A DNA stretch of 64,000 nt from contig JAAEZD010000001.1 of NCBI GenBank assembly GCA_018223035.1, positions 186,001 through 250,000 on the forward strand, read 5' to 3'. Source of the DNA: Heliomarina sp018223035 (GTDB lineage Bacteria > Pseudomonadota > Alphaproteobacteria > Rhodobacterales > Rhodobacteraceae). This document shows, in pieces, positions 16,859 to 25,750 of the stretch (position 1 is the stretch's first letter; every line of letters starts with the position of its first letter). The notes under the pieces are model-generated. The model saw nothing but the letters and a program-made list of their open reading frames with translations. It did no database searches and was not told the origin of the DNA. The translations under genes were made by a program, and so were the position numbers.

Positions 16859-18135
16859 CGGATTCCGTCAGCGATATGATTTCGCGAGTACTAGACCGGG
16901 TGAACCGGATCGGCGCGTCAAACCCTGGCTGGACCCGCCCGAGCTACAGCGCTGAAGAAACGCAGGCCCACGAAGTCATCGCCGATGAAGCTGACCGCCT
17001 CGGCCTCCATGTTTCCCGCGATGCTGGCGGAAACCTCTTCGCCCGCCTGCCCGGCGCTAAAAAGAGTCTGCCTGACCTTTACAGCGGTTCCCATCTAGAC
17101 ACGGTCCCAAGCGGAGGCGCCTTTGACGGTGTCGCCGGAGTGGCCGGAGCGATGGCGCTTGCCGCCCGTTTCGTGGAACGCGGCGAAACCCTTCCTTTCG
17201 ATCTGGTCGTATCGGTCATCAGGGCCGAAGAAAGCGTCTGGTTCCCGGCCTCCTACATAGGATCGCGCGCGGCGCTTGCGCGACTCGAGGAACCCGAGCT
17301 CTCAATTTGCCGGGCCGATACCGGCCGGACGCTGGCCGACCACATGGGCGAACAGGGGGGCGACCCAGACGCCGTGATCGGCCATCGCGGCCTTAAGACT
17401 GCGCGATTCCTCGAGATGCACATCGAACAGGGCCCGGTCCTTCACGAAGCCGGTCACGCCTTTGCCACTGTCGACGGCATTCGTGGCAGCCTCCGCTACC
17501 GCTTTGCCCGGATCGAAGGAGCGTGGGGCCATTCAGGGGGCGTGCCGCGTCACCTGAGATCGGACACGGTCTTTGGACTCGCCGACCTCATCGGAATGCT
17601 GGACAGGGACTGGGCCGAAATCGAAGAAAAAGGCGAAGATCTCGCCATCACCGTAGGTCGCATTGATGCCGCCACCCCCGACCACGCCTTTGCAAAGGTC
17701 CCCGGACAGGTCGAGTTCTGTCTTGACCTGCGAAGCGATTCGACCGCGCTACTTGAACACATGGACGCCAGACTAAAGGGCTTCGCCGCGCATATAGAAC
17801 AGGAGAGGGGCGTGCGCTTCGATTTCGGCCCGCAGTCGCGCAGCCGCCCTGCGCGGCTAGACGGCGAAATGCGCGATGCGTTTCATGCTCAGGCCAAAGC
17901 CCGTGGCCTGGATGTCCCGACGCTGGCCTCGGGCGGCGGGCATGATGCCGCGGCTTTCGCCGATGCCGGATGGCAATCCGCCATGGTTTTCCTGCGCAAC
18001 TGGAACGGCAGCCATACGCCGGACGAAGGCATGGACCCGAAAGATCTTGCCGAAGCCGTGCGCTGCATCGCAGCGACTCTGACGGAAAACCCGATGTTCG
18101 CCAACCCAAGTGACGTTGAGGCCACCCCGACCTGA
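16855..18135 (+). CDS. M20-type Zn hydrolase, N-carbamoyl-L-amino acid hydrolase/allantoate amidohydrolase family
   Basis: A 426-residue di-metal enzyme. Metal and catalytic motifs are in order: GSHLDTVPSGGAFDGVAGV (about residues 79-97), the acidic pair RAEESVWF, MHIEQGPVLHEAGH, and a C-terminal GGGHDAAAFADAG with RNWNGSHTPDE. Members cleave N-carbamoyl groups from amino acids (hydantoin pathway), ureido bonds of allantoate, or related amides. The company of 5-oxoprolinase subunits suggests a pathway that opens cyclic amides or imides and then removes a carbamoyl or formyl-type group. It ends four bases before the convergent pxpA stop. Confidence 0.85.
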   Translation: MTDSVSDMISRVLDRVNRIGASNPGWTRPSYSAEETQAHEVIADEADRLGLHVSRDAGGNLFARLPGAKKSLPDLYSGSHLDTVPSGGAFDGVAGVAGAMALAARFVERGETLPFDLVVSVIRAEESVWFPASYIGSRAALARLEEPELSICRADTGRTLADHMGEQGGDPDAVIGHRGLKTARFLEMHIEQGPVLHEAGHAFATVDGIRGSLRYRFARIEGAWGHSGGVPRHLRSDTVFGLADLIGMLDRDWAEIEEKGEDLAITVGRIDAATPDHAFAKVPGQVEFCLDLRSDSTALLEHMDARLKGFAAHIEQERGVRFDFGPQSRSRPARLDGEMRDAFHAQAKARGLDVPTLASGGGHDAAAFADAGWQSAMVFLRNWNGSHTPDEGMDPKDLAEAVRCIAATLTENPMFANPSDVEATPT

Positions 18136-18139
18136 TGCG

Positions 18140-18910
18140 TCAACGGGTGTGAAACGGCCCGATAGCCACGCCTTCACGCTCAAGCGCCTCCCGCAGGCGC
18201 GCAGCGATCTGAACCGCCGTAGGCGTATCTCCGTGAATGCAAAGCGTATCCGGCTTCACCGATAGCTTCTTGCCGCCGGTCGTCGGAATATATCGGTCCA
18301 CCACCATGTGCAGAACCTGTTTCAGGCTTTCCTCCGGATCGTGGATGACGGCGCCGGGCTGGCTGCGGGGCGTCAGGTGCCCCTGATCCGTATAGCTCCG
18401 GTCCGCGTAGATTTCGCAGGCCACGGACAGCCCCGCCTCTTCCGCGGCCCGCATGGTTTCGCTGTAGGGTAAAGCCACGAAGAACAAGGACGGGTCGACG
18501 GATTCGACCGCGTCGACACAAACGCGTGCCAGTTCGATATCTTCGGCCGCCATGTTGCCCAGCGCGCCATGGGTTTTGACATGGGTCATCTTGGCCCCGG
18601 CGGCTTCGGCCATCGTCTTGACCGCTCCGATCTGATAGATCAGCTGCGCCCTGAGCGCTTGCGGCGTGTCTCCGGTGATCCGACGCCTGCCAAATCCATA
18701 AAGGTCCATAAAGGAAGGGTGCGCGCCAATCGCGACGCCGCGTGCCTGCGCGGCCTCGATGGTCCGCGCGATCACGTCCGGGTCGCCCGCATGAAAGCCG
18801 CAGGCAATATTTGCAGAGCTCACCAGATCCAACATCGCCGCGTCGTCGCCCATCGTCCAGGCACCGAAGCTTTCCCCCATGTCGCAATTGAGATCGATAC
18901 GATGGCTCAT
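18140..18910 (-). CDS. pxpA: 5-oxoprolinase subunit A (LamB/YcsF family)
   Basis: A 256-residue protein with the signature start RIDLNCDMGESFGAWTMGDD and the motifs SSANIACGFHAGDPDVIART, GAHPSFMDLYGFGRR and LCIHGDTPTAVQIAARLREA. It is the third subunit of ATP-dependent 5-oxoprolinase. It is transcribed alone on the minus strand, divergent from the GntR regulator, with an operator-like GTATAC element between them. Its split from pxpBC by an oppositely oriented operon is unusual but still consistent with joint regulation. Confidence 0.9.
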   Translation of the reverse strand: MSHRIDLNCDMGESFGAWTMGDDAAMLDLVSSANIACGFHAGDPDVIARTIEAAQARGVAIGAHPSFMDLYGFGRRRITGDTPQALRAQLIYQIGAVKTMAEAAGAKMTHVKTHGALGNMAAEDIELARVCVDAVESVDPSLFFVALPYSETMRAAEEAGLSVACEIYADRSYTDQGHLTPRSQPGAVIHDPEESLKQVLHMVVDRYIPTTGGKKLSVKPDTLCIHGDTPTAVQIAARLREALEREGVAIGPFHTR

Positions 18911-19030
18911 CCTGTCGCTCCTGTCGGTTCATTAAGGCCAGTTCTGGGCCAAGCCTGTTTTCAAGGCAAACCACCTTGAAACATCGAAGTCCAGCCGCCT
19001 TGGTTATTGGGGTTCAGCATTGTGCCTGTT

Positions 19031-19040
19031 ATGTATACCA
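19031..19040. promoter_or_regulatory. Degenerate copy of the TTGGTATACCAA motif
   Basis: ATGTATACCA shares the GTATACCA half of the palindrome at 15392 and lies in the 184-bp gap between divergent pxpA and the GntR gene. It fits autoregulation by the GntR protein; the left half-site is poorly conserved. Confidence 0.4.
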
Positions 19041-19094
19041 GCGACACACCCAAGGAATACAACAATACCGGGCGGGTTAGGGAGAGACACAGTC

Positions 19095-19754
19095 ATGTTG
19101 AAAACGTCCGAAGAGCGGCTGGCGCTCAACGCCTATGAACAGATCCTCCAGATGGTCCTGTCCGGCGAAGCGGCGCACGGTCAGATGATCAATGAACGCC
19201 GCCTTGCCGAGATGCTCGGCATTTCCCGCACGCCTGTCCGTGATGCCCTGCTCATGCTCGAAGCCGAAGGCCTTCTTGTACGGCAGGGAACGCGCGGCCT
19301 CCAGATTCGCCAGATGCGGATCGAAGAGTACATGGATGCGCTGCACATCCGCCAGATTCTCGAACCAGAAGTGGCCCGACTGGCTCAGGGTCGAATTAGC
19401 CGCGAGGACCTGCAAGCAATCCGCAATCAGCTTGTCGAACTGGTCGACTCCAGGCCCTCGACCGGCGAACGTCCTGACCGCGAAAAGGTGCGCGCAGTGG
19501 ATGACCTTTTGCACGGAAGCCTCGCCAAGGCCGCAGGCAACCCGCAACTGGCTGATATCATTAGGACGGTGCGCCGCCGCACGCAGATTTTCGATCTGCG
19601 CTCGATCCCCGAACGGTTCGACGAAACCTGTGCCGAGCATCTTGCAATTATCGATGCGCTGCTGGAGGGCGATGCCAAGAAAGCCTCCGAGGCCATGCGG
19701 AATCACCTCGACAACGTTCAAGGCAGTATCTTGCATACATTGGCGTCCCGCTGA
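19095..19754 (+). CDS. GntR-family regulator, FCD subfamily
   Basis: A 219-residue regulator. The N-terminal winged helix shows INERRLAEMLGISRTPVRDA (about residues 30-49), and the C-terminal FCD domain starts at about residue 80 (YMDALHIRQILEPEVARLAQ) with ligand or metal residues near LLHGSLAKAAGNP and AEHLAIIDALLEGD. ATG 19095 has GGGAG upstream. It is divergent from pxpA and stands in the centre of the cluster, between the pxp/hydrolase genes and the second ABC importer. It is the best candidate to bind the TTGGTATACCAA-type sites. Confidence 0.88.
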   Translation: MLKTSEERLALNAYEQILQMVLSGEAAHGQMINERRLAEMLGISRTPVRDALLMLEAEGLLVRQGTRGLQIRQMRIEEYMDALHIRQILEPEVARLAQGRISREDLQAIRNQLVELVDSRPSTGERPDREKVRAVDDLLHGSLAKAAGNPQLADIIRTVRRRTQIFDLRSIPERFDETCAEHLAIIDALLEGDAKKASEAMRNHLDNVQGSILHTLASR

Positions 19755-20084
19755 TTTTTTTGGCCACTCGATCCACCTGCCGCCCTGAAACCGTTTTCAT
19801 ACTAATCCTTTCAAATCAACACTTTGCTGCTACGGCGAAGTCATTCTTCCTGCAGCAGCCGAAATTACTCTGATATACCCGCCTGAAATTTACGCAGCGT
19901 TCGGTCCAGTTCCGAACCATCTATATGCTTTGGGTTGACCTTTGGCATACCAACGCCATACCAATTCCATATCACTGCCATCTGGTTGGTTCGGCGTCTG
20001 TATCCCTAAGTCGGTTCTAACGCGCTCCACCATGAAGGAACCACTGCCCCAACCCCGCCAATGGCGGGACAGAACGGAACCGGA
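19755..20084. other. 330-bp intergenic region before the second importer
   Basis: I see no gene here. The region contains the operator-like elements at 19942-19964 and an otherwise AT-richer stretch that probably holds the promoter of the importer operon. A T-run (TGATTTTTTT) directly follows the GntR stop, but I see no convincing stem before it. Confidence 0.6.
19942..19964. promoter_or_regulatory. Operator-like element TTGGCATACCAA plus an extra half-site
   Basis: TTGGCATACCAA (19942-19953) differs by one base from the perfect palindrome at 15392. A further ATACCAA half-site follows at 19958, 11 bp (one helical turn) after the first ATACCAA. The element is about 120 bp before the start of the second polyamine-type importer operon. 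Confidence 0.55.
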
Positions 20085-21176
20085 ATGAACACGACCAATC
20101 GCGATCTGCGCGTGACGAACCTCGAGAAATCCTTTGGCGATTTCCGCGCAATCAACAGTATCTCGCTGACGATCCGGGCAGGTGAATTTCTGACGATCCT
20201 CGGCCCTTCGGGTTCGGGAAAGACGACCTTTCTGAACTTGGTCGCCGGGTTCTTGGAGTCCGATGGTGGCACCATGACCCTGGGTGATCGGGACATCACC
20301 CACCTGCCACCGGAAACCCGCGACTTTGGCATGGTCTTTCAGGGGTACGCCCTGTTCCCGCACCTGTCGGTTTTCGACAACGTCGCTTTTCCACTGAAGG
20401 TACGCAAATGGTCGTCGGACAAGATCGCCCGGCACGTCGAAGAAGCGCTCGACCTGGTGCAGCTTGGCAACCTGCGCGACCGGATGCCGAAACAGCTTTC
20501 GGGCGGCCAGCAGCAGCGCGTCGCCCTTGCCCGCGCCATGGTATTCCGCCCCAACCTGCTGCTGCTCGACGAACCCCTCAGCGCGCTGGACAAGAAGCTG
20601 CGCGCGGAGATGCAGGAAGAGCTGAAACGTCTGCACCGTAAGGTCGGCCTCACCTTCATCTACATCACACACGATCAGGACGAAGCCCTGTCGATGTCGG
20701 ACCGAGTCGTAGTCATGCGCAACGGCGTCATCGTGCAGGAGGGCCGTCCGGATGAGCTCTACAAGACCCCGCGCACCAGTTTCGTTGCCGGTTTCCTTGG
20801 CCGGAGCAATTTCCTGCGCGGCGACGTCGTCTCTCGTGAGGGCGAGGAGCTTACGATCAGGAATGGTGACATCACGCTGCGCCAACATGCAGGCACGGCT
20901 ACGCTTGAACCCGGCGACACGGCGCTCATCGCGCTGCGCCCCGAGGCCGTCCACCTGATCGAAGGCGACGCGCAGGCCGACAACGTGATCGACGCAACCG
21001 TCAGCGATTCAAACTACTTCGGATCGAATTTCTCCGTCACGGCGGAAACCGATCATTTCGGCACGTTCGAACTCACGATGCCCGCGGCCCAGCTGTCTCA
21101 TGACCTCGCTGTCGGCAGCAGGATCCGCCTTGGCTGGTCCGCCTCGGCGGGCGTGATCGTGGAAGACGATGAATAG
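20085..21176 (+). CDS. Polyamine-type ABC importer, ATP-binding subunit (PotA-like)
   Basis: A 363-residue ATPase. Walker A is LGPSGSGKTTFLNLVAGFLE, the signature is LSGGQQQRVALARAMVFRP and Walker B is LLLLDEPLSALDKK with switch His in YITHDQDEALS. A C-terminal TOBE-type domain follows (from about residue 270, DTALIALRPEAVHLIEG). I chose ATG 20085; the frame is open from 20061 and either is possible. It is the first gene of a plus-strand operon of ATPase, binding protein, two permeases and two catabolic enzymes. Confidence 0.88.
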   Translation: MNTTNRDLRVTNLEKSFGDFRAINSISLTIRAGEFLTILGPSGSGKTTFLNLVAGFLESDGGTMTLGDRDITHLPPETRDFGMVFQGYALFPHLSVFDNVAFPLKVRKWSSDKIARHVEEALDLVQLGNLRDRMPKQLSGGQQQRVALARAMVFRPNLLLLDEPLSALDKKLRAEMQEELKRLHRKVGLTFIYITHDQDEALSMSDRVVVMRNGVIVQEGRPDELYKTPRTSFVAGFLGRSNFLRGDVVSREGEELTIRNGDITLRQHAGTATLEPGDTALIALRPEAVHLIEGDAQADNVIDATVSDSNYFGSNFSVTAETDHFGTFELTMPAAQLSHDLAVGSRIRLGWSASAGVIVEDDE

Positions 21177-21204
21177 ACAATAACCGCAACAGGAAGGAAG
21201 AAAA

Positions 21205-22311
21205 GTGACACAAAGTTTCGAAGAAGACTGCGCCGATCTGATCGGCGCCGAAGAAAAGAAAGGCATGTCCCGCCGGGACCTGCTGAAATTCGCAGCCAGC
21301 ATCGGCATCCCGATGGCACTTGTTCCGGGTATGACCCGCAAGGCCCTTGCGGCCGACGCGAAAGAAGTCGTGCTTTGCAACTGGGGCGGTGTGGCACTCG
21401 AAGTATTCGAGAAAGCCTTTGCCGAACCCTACGAGGCGAAGGGCGGCAAAATGATCATCGATGGTTCTGGCCCCGGCACCGGCAAGATCCTCAACATGGT
21501 CATGGCCAATAACGTTACCTGGGACATCGTCGACTCCGGTATCGTCGGATTGACTCAACTTGGGCCGCAGGGCGCGCTGGAAGAAATCGACTATTTCATC
21601 GTCGACAAATCCAAGGTCATCCCTGAGTTTGCTTATGACTATGGCGTTGTGAACTACATGTTCTCCAGCGTTCTGGCATGGGACAGCGAAAAGGTCGAAG
21701 GCACGCCGACACTGGCAGACTTCTTCGATCTAGAGAAATACCCGGGTCGCCGTCTGCTCCGCAAGGATGCGCAGGCGATGCTGGAGCTGACCCTGCTCGC
21801 CGATGGCGTCGCGATCGAGGATCTCTACCCGCTCGACGTGGAACGCGCGCTGGCCAAGCTGGCCACGATCAAGGACGAGCTGCTGTTCTGGGGCTCCGGC
21901 TCGGAAAGCCAGAGCCTTCTGCGCGAAGGCGAATGCGTCATGGGCATGATCTGGAACACGCGCGCCAACGTGCTGGAAAAGGAAACCGACGGCCGCATCA
22001 AGTACACGTTTGAGGGTGGCCTCCTTCAGCCCGGTCTCTGGGCCGTGCCAAAAGGCAACCCCGCCGGAAAGCAGACCGCGATGGAAGCCATCGCCTCCAT
22101 GCAGGCGCCCGAAGGTCAGGTCATGGTTCTCGAAGCCATGGGCAACGGGCCGGCAAACCCTGCCGCTTCGGAACTCGTTCCCGAAGATCTGGCCGCGTCC
22201 AACCCGGCCTCGGCTGAAAACGTCGCGAAGCAAGCCCGTATCTCGGCCGACTGGTACGCCGAACACTATGCGGATGCGATGCAGGAATACCTGGATTTCA
22301 TCACCTCCTGA
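21205..22311 (+). CDS. Polyamine-type ABC importer, Tat-exported substrate-binding protein
   Basis: A 368-residue binding protein of the PotD/extracellular solute-binding family 1 type. The N-terminus carries a twin-arginine signal (SRRDLLKFAASIGIPMALVP) with cleavage near ALAAD, so it is exported folded, unlike the Sec-exported protein of the importer at 1860. The mature part (EVVLCNWGGVALEVFEKAF) matches the family. A purine-rich GGAAGGAAG ribosome-binding site precedes the start. The start was taken as a GTG at 21205. The ligand is unknown; the neighbouring amidohydrolase and guanidine-modifying enzyme suggest a guanidino or amide compound. Confidence 0.87.
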   Translation: MTQSFEEDCADLIGAEEKKGMSRRDLLKFAASIGIPMALVPGMTRKALAADAKEVVLCNWGGVALEVFEKAFAEPYEAKGGKMIIDGSGPGTGKILNMVMANNVTWDIVDSGIVGLTQLGPQGALEEIDYFIVDKSKVIPEFAYDYGVVNYMFSSVLAWDSEKVEGTPTLADFFDLEKYPGRRLLRKDAQAMLELTLLADGVAIEDLYPLDVERALAKLATIKDELLFWGSGSESQSLLREGECVMGMIWNTRANVLEKETDGRIKYTFEGGLLQPGLWAVPKGNPAGKQTAMEAIASMQAPEGQVMVLEAMGNGPANPAASELVPEDLAASNPASAENVAKQARISADWYAEHYADAMQEYLDFITS

Positions 22312-22352
22312 CACTCCCCCGTCGGGCGCTTCCCGGTGCCCGGCTCTACCTT

Positions 22353-22384
22353 CACCCCCTTAACCGGGGGTGCTTTTCTTTTCC
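22353..22384 (+). terminator. Intra-operon terminator or attenuating hairpin
   Basis: CACCCCC and GGGGGTG form a 7-bp GC stem with a 6-base loop, followed by CTTTTCTTTT. A second small stem (CGGGC/GCCCG) lies just upstream. It stands between the binding-protein gene and the permease gene, so it probably gives partial termination and keeps binding protein in excess. Confidence 0.65.
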
Positions 22385-22421
22385 GGCAGAACCCGGCCTC
22401 AACACAGGATACCGCTTGACG

Positions 22422-23321
22422 ATGGCAACAACCGGCACCTCGGCGGCACATGCGCAAAACTCCCCCGGCAGGCTGACCGTTAACAGCATAATGGGAAGCG
22501 AAGGCCGCTATTGGCTGCTAATTGCACCTGCCGTCCTTCTGATGCTCGGGTTCTACTTCTATCCGCTCGCCCGCGTCCTCTGGATGAGCTTTACTTTTCC
22601 AACCCCCGGCCTTGGCAATTACGAGGACCTGATCGACAATGCCTCGGTGCACCGGACCCTGATCACCACCGCACGCATCGGCGTGATCACCACCGGCCTG
22701 ACGTTGATATTCGCCTACCTGATCAGCTACGTGCTGGTACATGCCAAGCCCAAGGTCGAACGCATCATGTTCCTCGGCGTGCTGATCCCGCTCTGGATTT
22801 CGGCTCTTGTGCGCGGTTTTTCATGGTTCATCCTGCTGCGCCGAGAAGGCACAATCAACGATGTGCTGATCAGTACCGGCATCATCGACACGCCGCTCGA
22901 CCTGATTTGGAACGAGTTGGGCGTGGTCATCGGCATGGTTCACTACATGCTACCGCTCGGCGTGCTGCCGATCTACGCGAACATGCGCAACATCGACACG
23001 CGCTGCGTTGCCGCCGCCCGGGGCCTTGGTGCCTCCCGAGGCGTGGCCTTCCGTAAGGTCTTCCTGCCCCTCTCCATGCCCGGCGTCATCGGCGCAGGCA
23101 TCCTTGTCTTCATCTATTCGCTTGGCTTTTACGTCACGCCTGCCCTGCTCGGCGGCGGCAAGACACTGATGATCGCCGAATACATCCAGCTTCAGATCAT
23201 GGACCTCGTAAATTGGGGACGCGGCGCGATGCTCGCCACCACCTTGCTCGTCACGATCCTGCTGCTCCTCGGGGTGATGAGCCGCATCATCGACCTGCGC
23301 GGTCTGTTCGGAGGCAAATGA
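22422..23321 (+). CDS. Polyamine-type ABC importer permease, PotB-like
   Basis: A 299-residue membrane permease. After a 30-residue cytoplasmic tail comes a hydrophobic helix (YWLLIAPAVLLMLGFYFYPL) and further membrane segments, with the EAA-like loop AARGLGASRGVAFRKVFLPL and the subfamily segment YVTPALLGGGKTLMIAEYIQ. It is paired with the permease that starts one base after its stop. ATG 22422 is preferred over a TTG six bases earlier. Confidence 0.87.
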   Translation: MATTGTSAAHAQNSPGRLTVNSIMGSEGRYWLLIAPAVLLMLGFYFYPLARVLWMSFTFPTPGLGNYEDLIDNASVHRTLITTARIGVITTGLTLIFAYLISYVLVHAKPKVERIMFLGVLIPLWISALVRGFSWFILLRREGTINDVLISTGIIDTPLDLIWNELGVVIGMVHYMLPLGVLPIYANMRNIDTRCVAAARGLGASRGVAFRKVFLPLSMPGVIGAGILVFIYSLGFYVTPALLGGGKTLMIAEYIQLQIMDLVNWGRGAMLATTLLVTILLLLGVMSRIIDLRGLFGGK

Positions 23322-23322
23322 C

Positions 23323-24117
23323 ATGGACGGTTTCAGCTCTCAACCGATCTCACCGGCAACCCGCACCACCGCATGGGCCATCATCGCCTTTCTGGTCCTG
23401 CCGATCACCATCGTCTTTGCCGTCGCCGTTACCGACCGCGATTACCTCGCCATGCCGGTCGACGAGATATCTTTCCAGCATTACGCCAACCTGTTCACCT
23501 CGCCCGAATGGCTCCACAGCATCTGGCAAAGCTTTGTCATCGCCTTTGTCTCGACCGCCATCGCCGGGCTGCTCGGCACGCTCTGCGCCATCGGCTGCTG
23601 GCGCATTTCCAACCGGCTAAGCGAACTGGTCCGCGTTGTCATGCTTCTGCCGGTCATGGTGCCCACCATTGTCTACGCGCTTGGCATCTATCAGTTCTTT
23701 GCTGAGCTGCGCCTGCTAGATACCTATTTCGGGTTGATAATCGCCCATGCCGTCACCGGCCTTCCTTATGTGGTGATCACGGTTTCCACCTCGCTCGCCG
23801 GATTCGACGGCAAGCTCGAACGCGCCGCTCTTGGCCTTGGGGCCAGTATGGGCCAGACCCTGCGCCTCGTGATCCTGCCCAACATCATGCCCGGCGTCGT
23901 TTCGGGGCTGATCTTTGCCTTCATCCACAGCTGGGACGAGTTGGTCATCACGCTTTTCATTGCCGGGCGCGCCGTGTTTACCCTGCCCCGCCGCATGTGG
24001 GACGGCATCAACGAAGCGCTCGACCCCACGATGGCCGCCGTCGCTGCCGTTCTGGTCGTGATCACCGTCGCCCTGCTGACGCTGGAACTGCTCCTGCGTG
24101 GCCGGGCCAAGAAATAA
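23323..24117 (+). CDS. Polyamine-type ABC importer permease, PotC-like
   Basis: A 264-residue membrane protein of the PotC type with the EAA loop ERAALGLGASMGQTLRLVIL and the conserved SWDELVITLFIAGRAVFTLP near the end. It completes the second polyamine-type importer of the window. It starts one base after the preceding stop and is followed by the amidohydrolase after an 18-base gap, so import and first catabolic step share one transcript. Confidence 0.87.
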   Translation: MDGFSSQPISPATRTTAWAIIAFLVLPITIVFAVAVTDRDYLAMPVDEISFQHYANLFTSPEWLHSIWQSFVIAFVSTAIAGLLGTLCAIGCWRISNRLSELVRVVMLLPVMVPTIVYALGIYQFFAELRLLDTYFGLIIAHAVTGLPYVVITVSTSLAGFDGKLERAALGLGASMGQTLRLVILPNIMPGVVSGLIFAFIHSWDELVITLFIAGRAVFTLPRRMWDGINEALDPTMAAVAAVLVVITVALLTLELLLRGRAKK

Positions 24118-24135
24118 CTGACAGGAAAGACCCCG

Positions 24136-25725
24136 ATGTCCATGGATACGCCGCAGAAACAGACAGCCGTCGACTGGGTAGAAGACAACACACCCCAGCT
24201 GTCCCTCGATCACAAGACGATCTTCGATTTCCACGAACCGTCGTGGCGCGAATACAAATCCGCCAAATGGTACGTGGAACGCCTGCGCGCCGAGGGTTTC
24301 AAAGTTGAGGAAGGTTCAGGCGGGATGCCCACCGCCTTTTGCGCAGAATGGTCCAATGGCGAAGGCCCGACCATCGGGGGCTACGCTGAATATGACGCGG
24401 TGCCCGGCATGTCGCAAGACGCGGTGCCCTATCGCGCGCCGCGCCCCGGCACCAACCGCTATGCCGCTGGCCATACGGATCCTCACTCCGGTCTCGGCAT
24501 CGGGTCTTTCGCGGGTTTCCTCGCGGCCAAGCACGCGATGGAAAAGCATGAAATCAAGGGTCGCCTGAAGTTCTTCGGCGAACCGGCGGAGAAGATGTGC
24601 GGCTCGAAACCGGTCCACGCGACCAAGGGCTATTACAACGATCTCGACGCCGCGATCAGCTTTCACCCCCACAGCTTTGCCAACATGGGCAACAGCTGTT
24701 TCTGGGATACGCATAGCGCCCCCTACTGGAGCCGCATCTACACCTTCCGCTGCGACGAACCGGAAACATGGCAGTCCAGCAAGGCCGACGGTGGGCTCGC
24801 CCATAAACACTTCACCGCCCGTGCCCCCGGCGCCATCGACGCGGTCTGCATGATGTACACCTCCGGCAAGTACATGAAGGAATCCATGCTTCCCCACCAA
24901 GGCAGCTGGAGCCTTAACGAATTCATCGTCCAAGCCGGTCAGGCCACCGCCGACAATATCGCGCCGGGCTTTTCGCAGATCCAGTATTCTTTGCGCGCGC
25001 CGCTACTCGACATGTGCGAAAGCGTCTTCGAAGTGCTCGACCGCAATGCCGAGCATTGCGCCGCGATGGCACATTGCACCGTCGAAAAGGCATGGGTAAC
25101 CCGCACCCGCGCCGGACTTCCCAACCATGCGATGGCCAGCGTCACATGGGAAAACCTGCAAAAGGTCGGCGCGCCACAATGGAACGAAAAGGCCCGTGAC
25201 TTTGCCCGCGAGATCCTGTCGGGCCTTGGCTATGAAAACGTCGAAGACCCCTTCGTCCCCGAGATCCAGAAACTCACCAGCCCGCAGGATGGCGAGGCCG
25301 TCTTCCGCAAGCAGCTTCCATCGTGGCAGATGCATCTCGCAGCGGACGATTACGTCGACTACACATGGCACGCGCCAACCGTCCGCCTTTACATCGGTCG
25401 CCCGACGCTTCAGATGCCCGATGGTGCGCGCTGCCCGGAATGGGCGCGGCTTGCGATGGGCGGGGTTGCCGATTGCATCGACCCGATGTGGATCACCGCT
25501 GGCAAGGTGATCGGTGCCACCATCATCGACCTGCTCACCGACGGCGAGACACTCGACAAGGCGCAGGCCGAATTCCGCGAGCGCACCGGAGGCGGCATCG
25601 GCGGCGACAAATGGGTCGCGCCCCTGCTACCCGCCGATTACGAACCGCCGGTCTTCTACAAATGGCCCGAATACGTCGAAACAGTTCGCGGCGAGGAATG
25701 GTCCATTCCCTACACTTTCAGCTGA
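24136..25725 (+). CDS. M20 family amidohydrolase, AbgB-like
   Basis: A 529-residue metallohydrolase. The N-terminal catalytic domain shows GPTIGGYAEYDAVPGMSQDA and the metal-binding AAGHTDPHSGLGIGSF, then KFFGEPAEKMCGSKPVHATK, which matches the EPAEE-type motif of M20D amidohydrolases. AbgB members cleave amide bonds such as that of p-aminobenzoyl-glutamate; indole-acyl-amino acid hydrolases are relatives. At 529 residues it is somewhat longer than AbgB. It sits in the importer operon before a guanidine-modifying enzyme, so it may release a guanidino acid from an N-acyl conjugate; this is inference. Confidence 0.8.
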   Translation: MSMDTPQKQTAVDWVEDNTPQLSLDHKTIFDFHEPSWREYKSAKWYVERLRAEGFKVEEGSGGMPTAFCAEWSNGEGPTIGGYAEYDAVPGMSQDAVPYRAPRPGTNRYAAGHTDPHSGLGIGSFAGFLAAKHAMEKHEIKGRLKFFGEPAEKMCGSKPVHATKGYYNDLDAAISFHPHSFANMGNSCFWDTHSAPYWSRIYTFRCDEPETWQSSKADGGLAHKHFTARAPGAIDAVCMMYTSGKYMKESMLPHQGSWSLNEFIVQAGQATADNIAPGFSQIQYSLRAPLLDMCESVFEVLDRNAEHCAAMAHCTVEKAWVTRTRAGLPNHAMASVTWENLQKVGAPQWNEKARDFAREILSGLGYENVEDPFVPEIQKLTSPQDGEAVFRKQLPSWQMHLAADDYVDYTWHAPTVRLYIGRPTLQMPDGARCPEWARLAMGGVADCIDPMWITAGKVIGATIIDLLTDGETLDKAQAEFRERTGGGIGGDKWVAPLLPADYEPPVFYKWPEYVETVRGEEWSIPYTFS

Positions 25726-25750
25726 TCCCTAGACACGCACGGAGACACAA

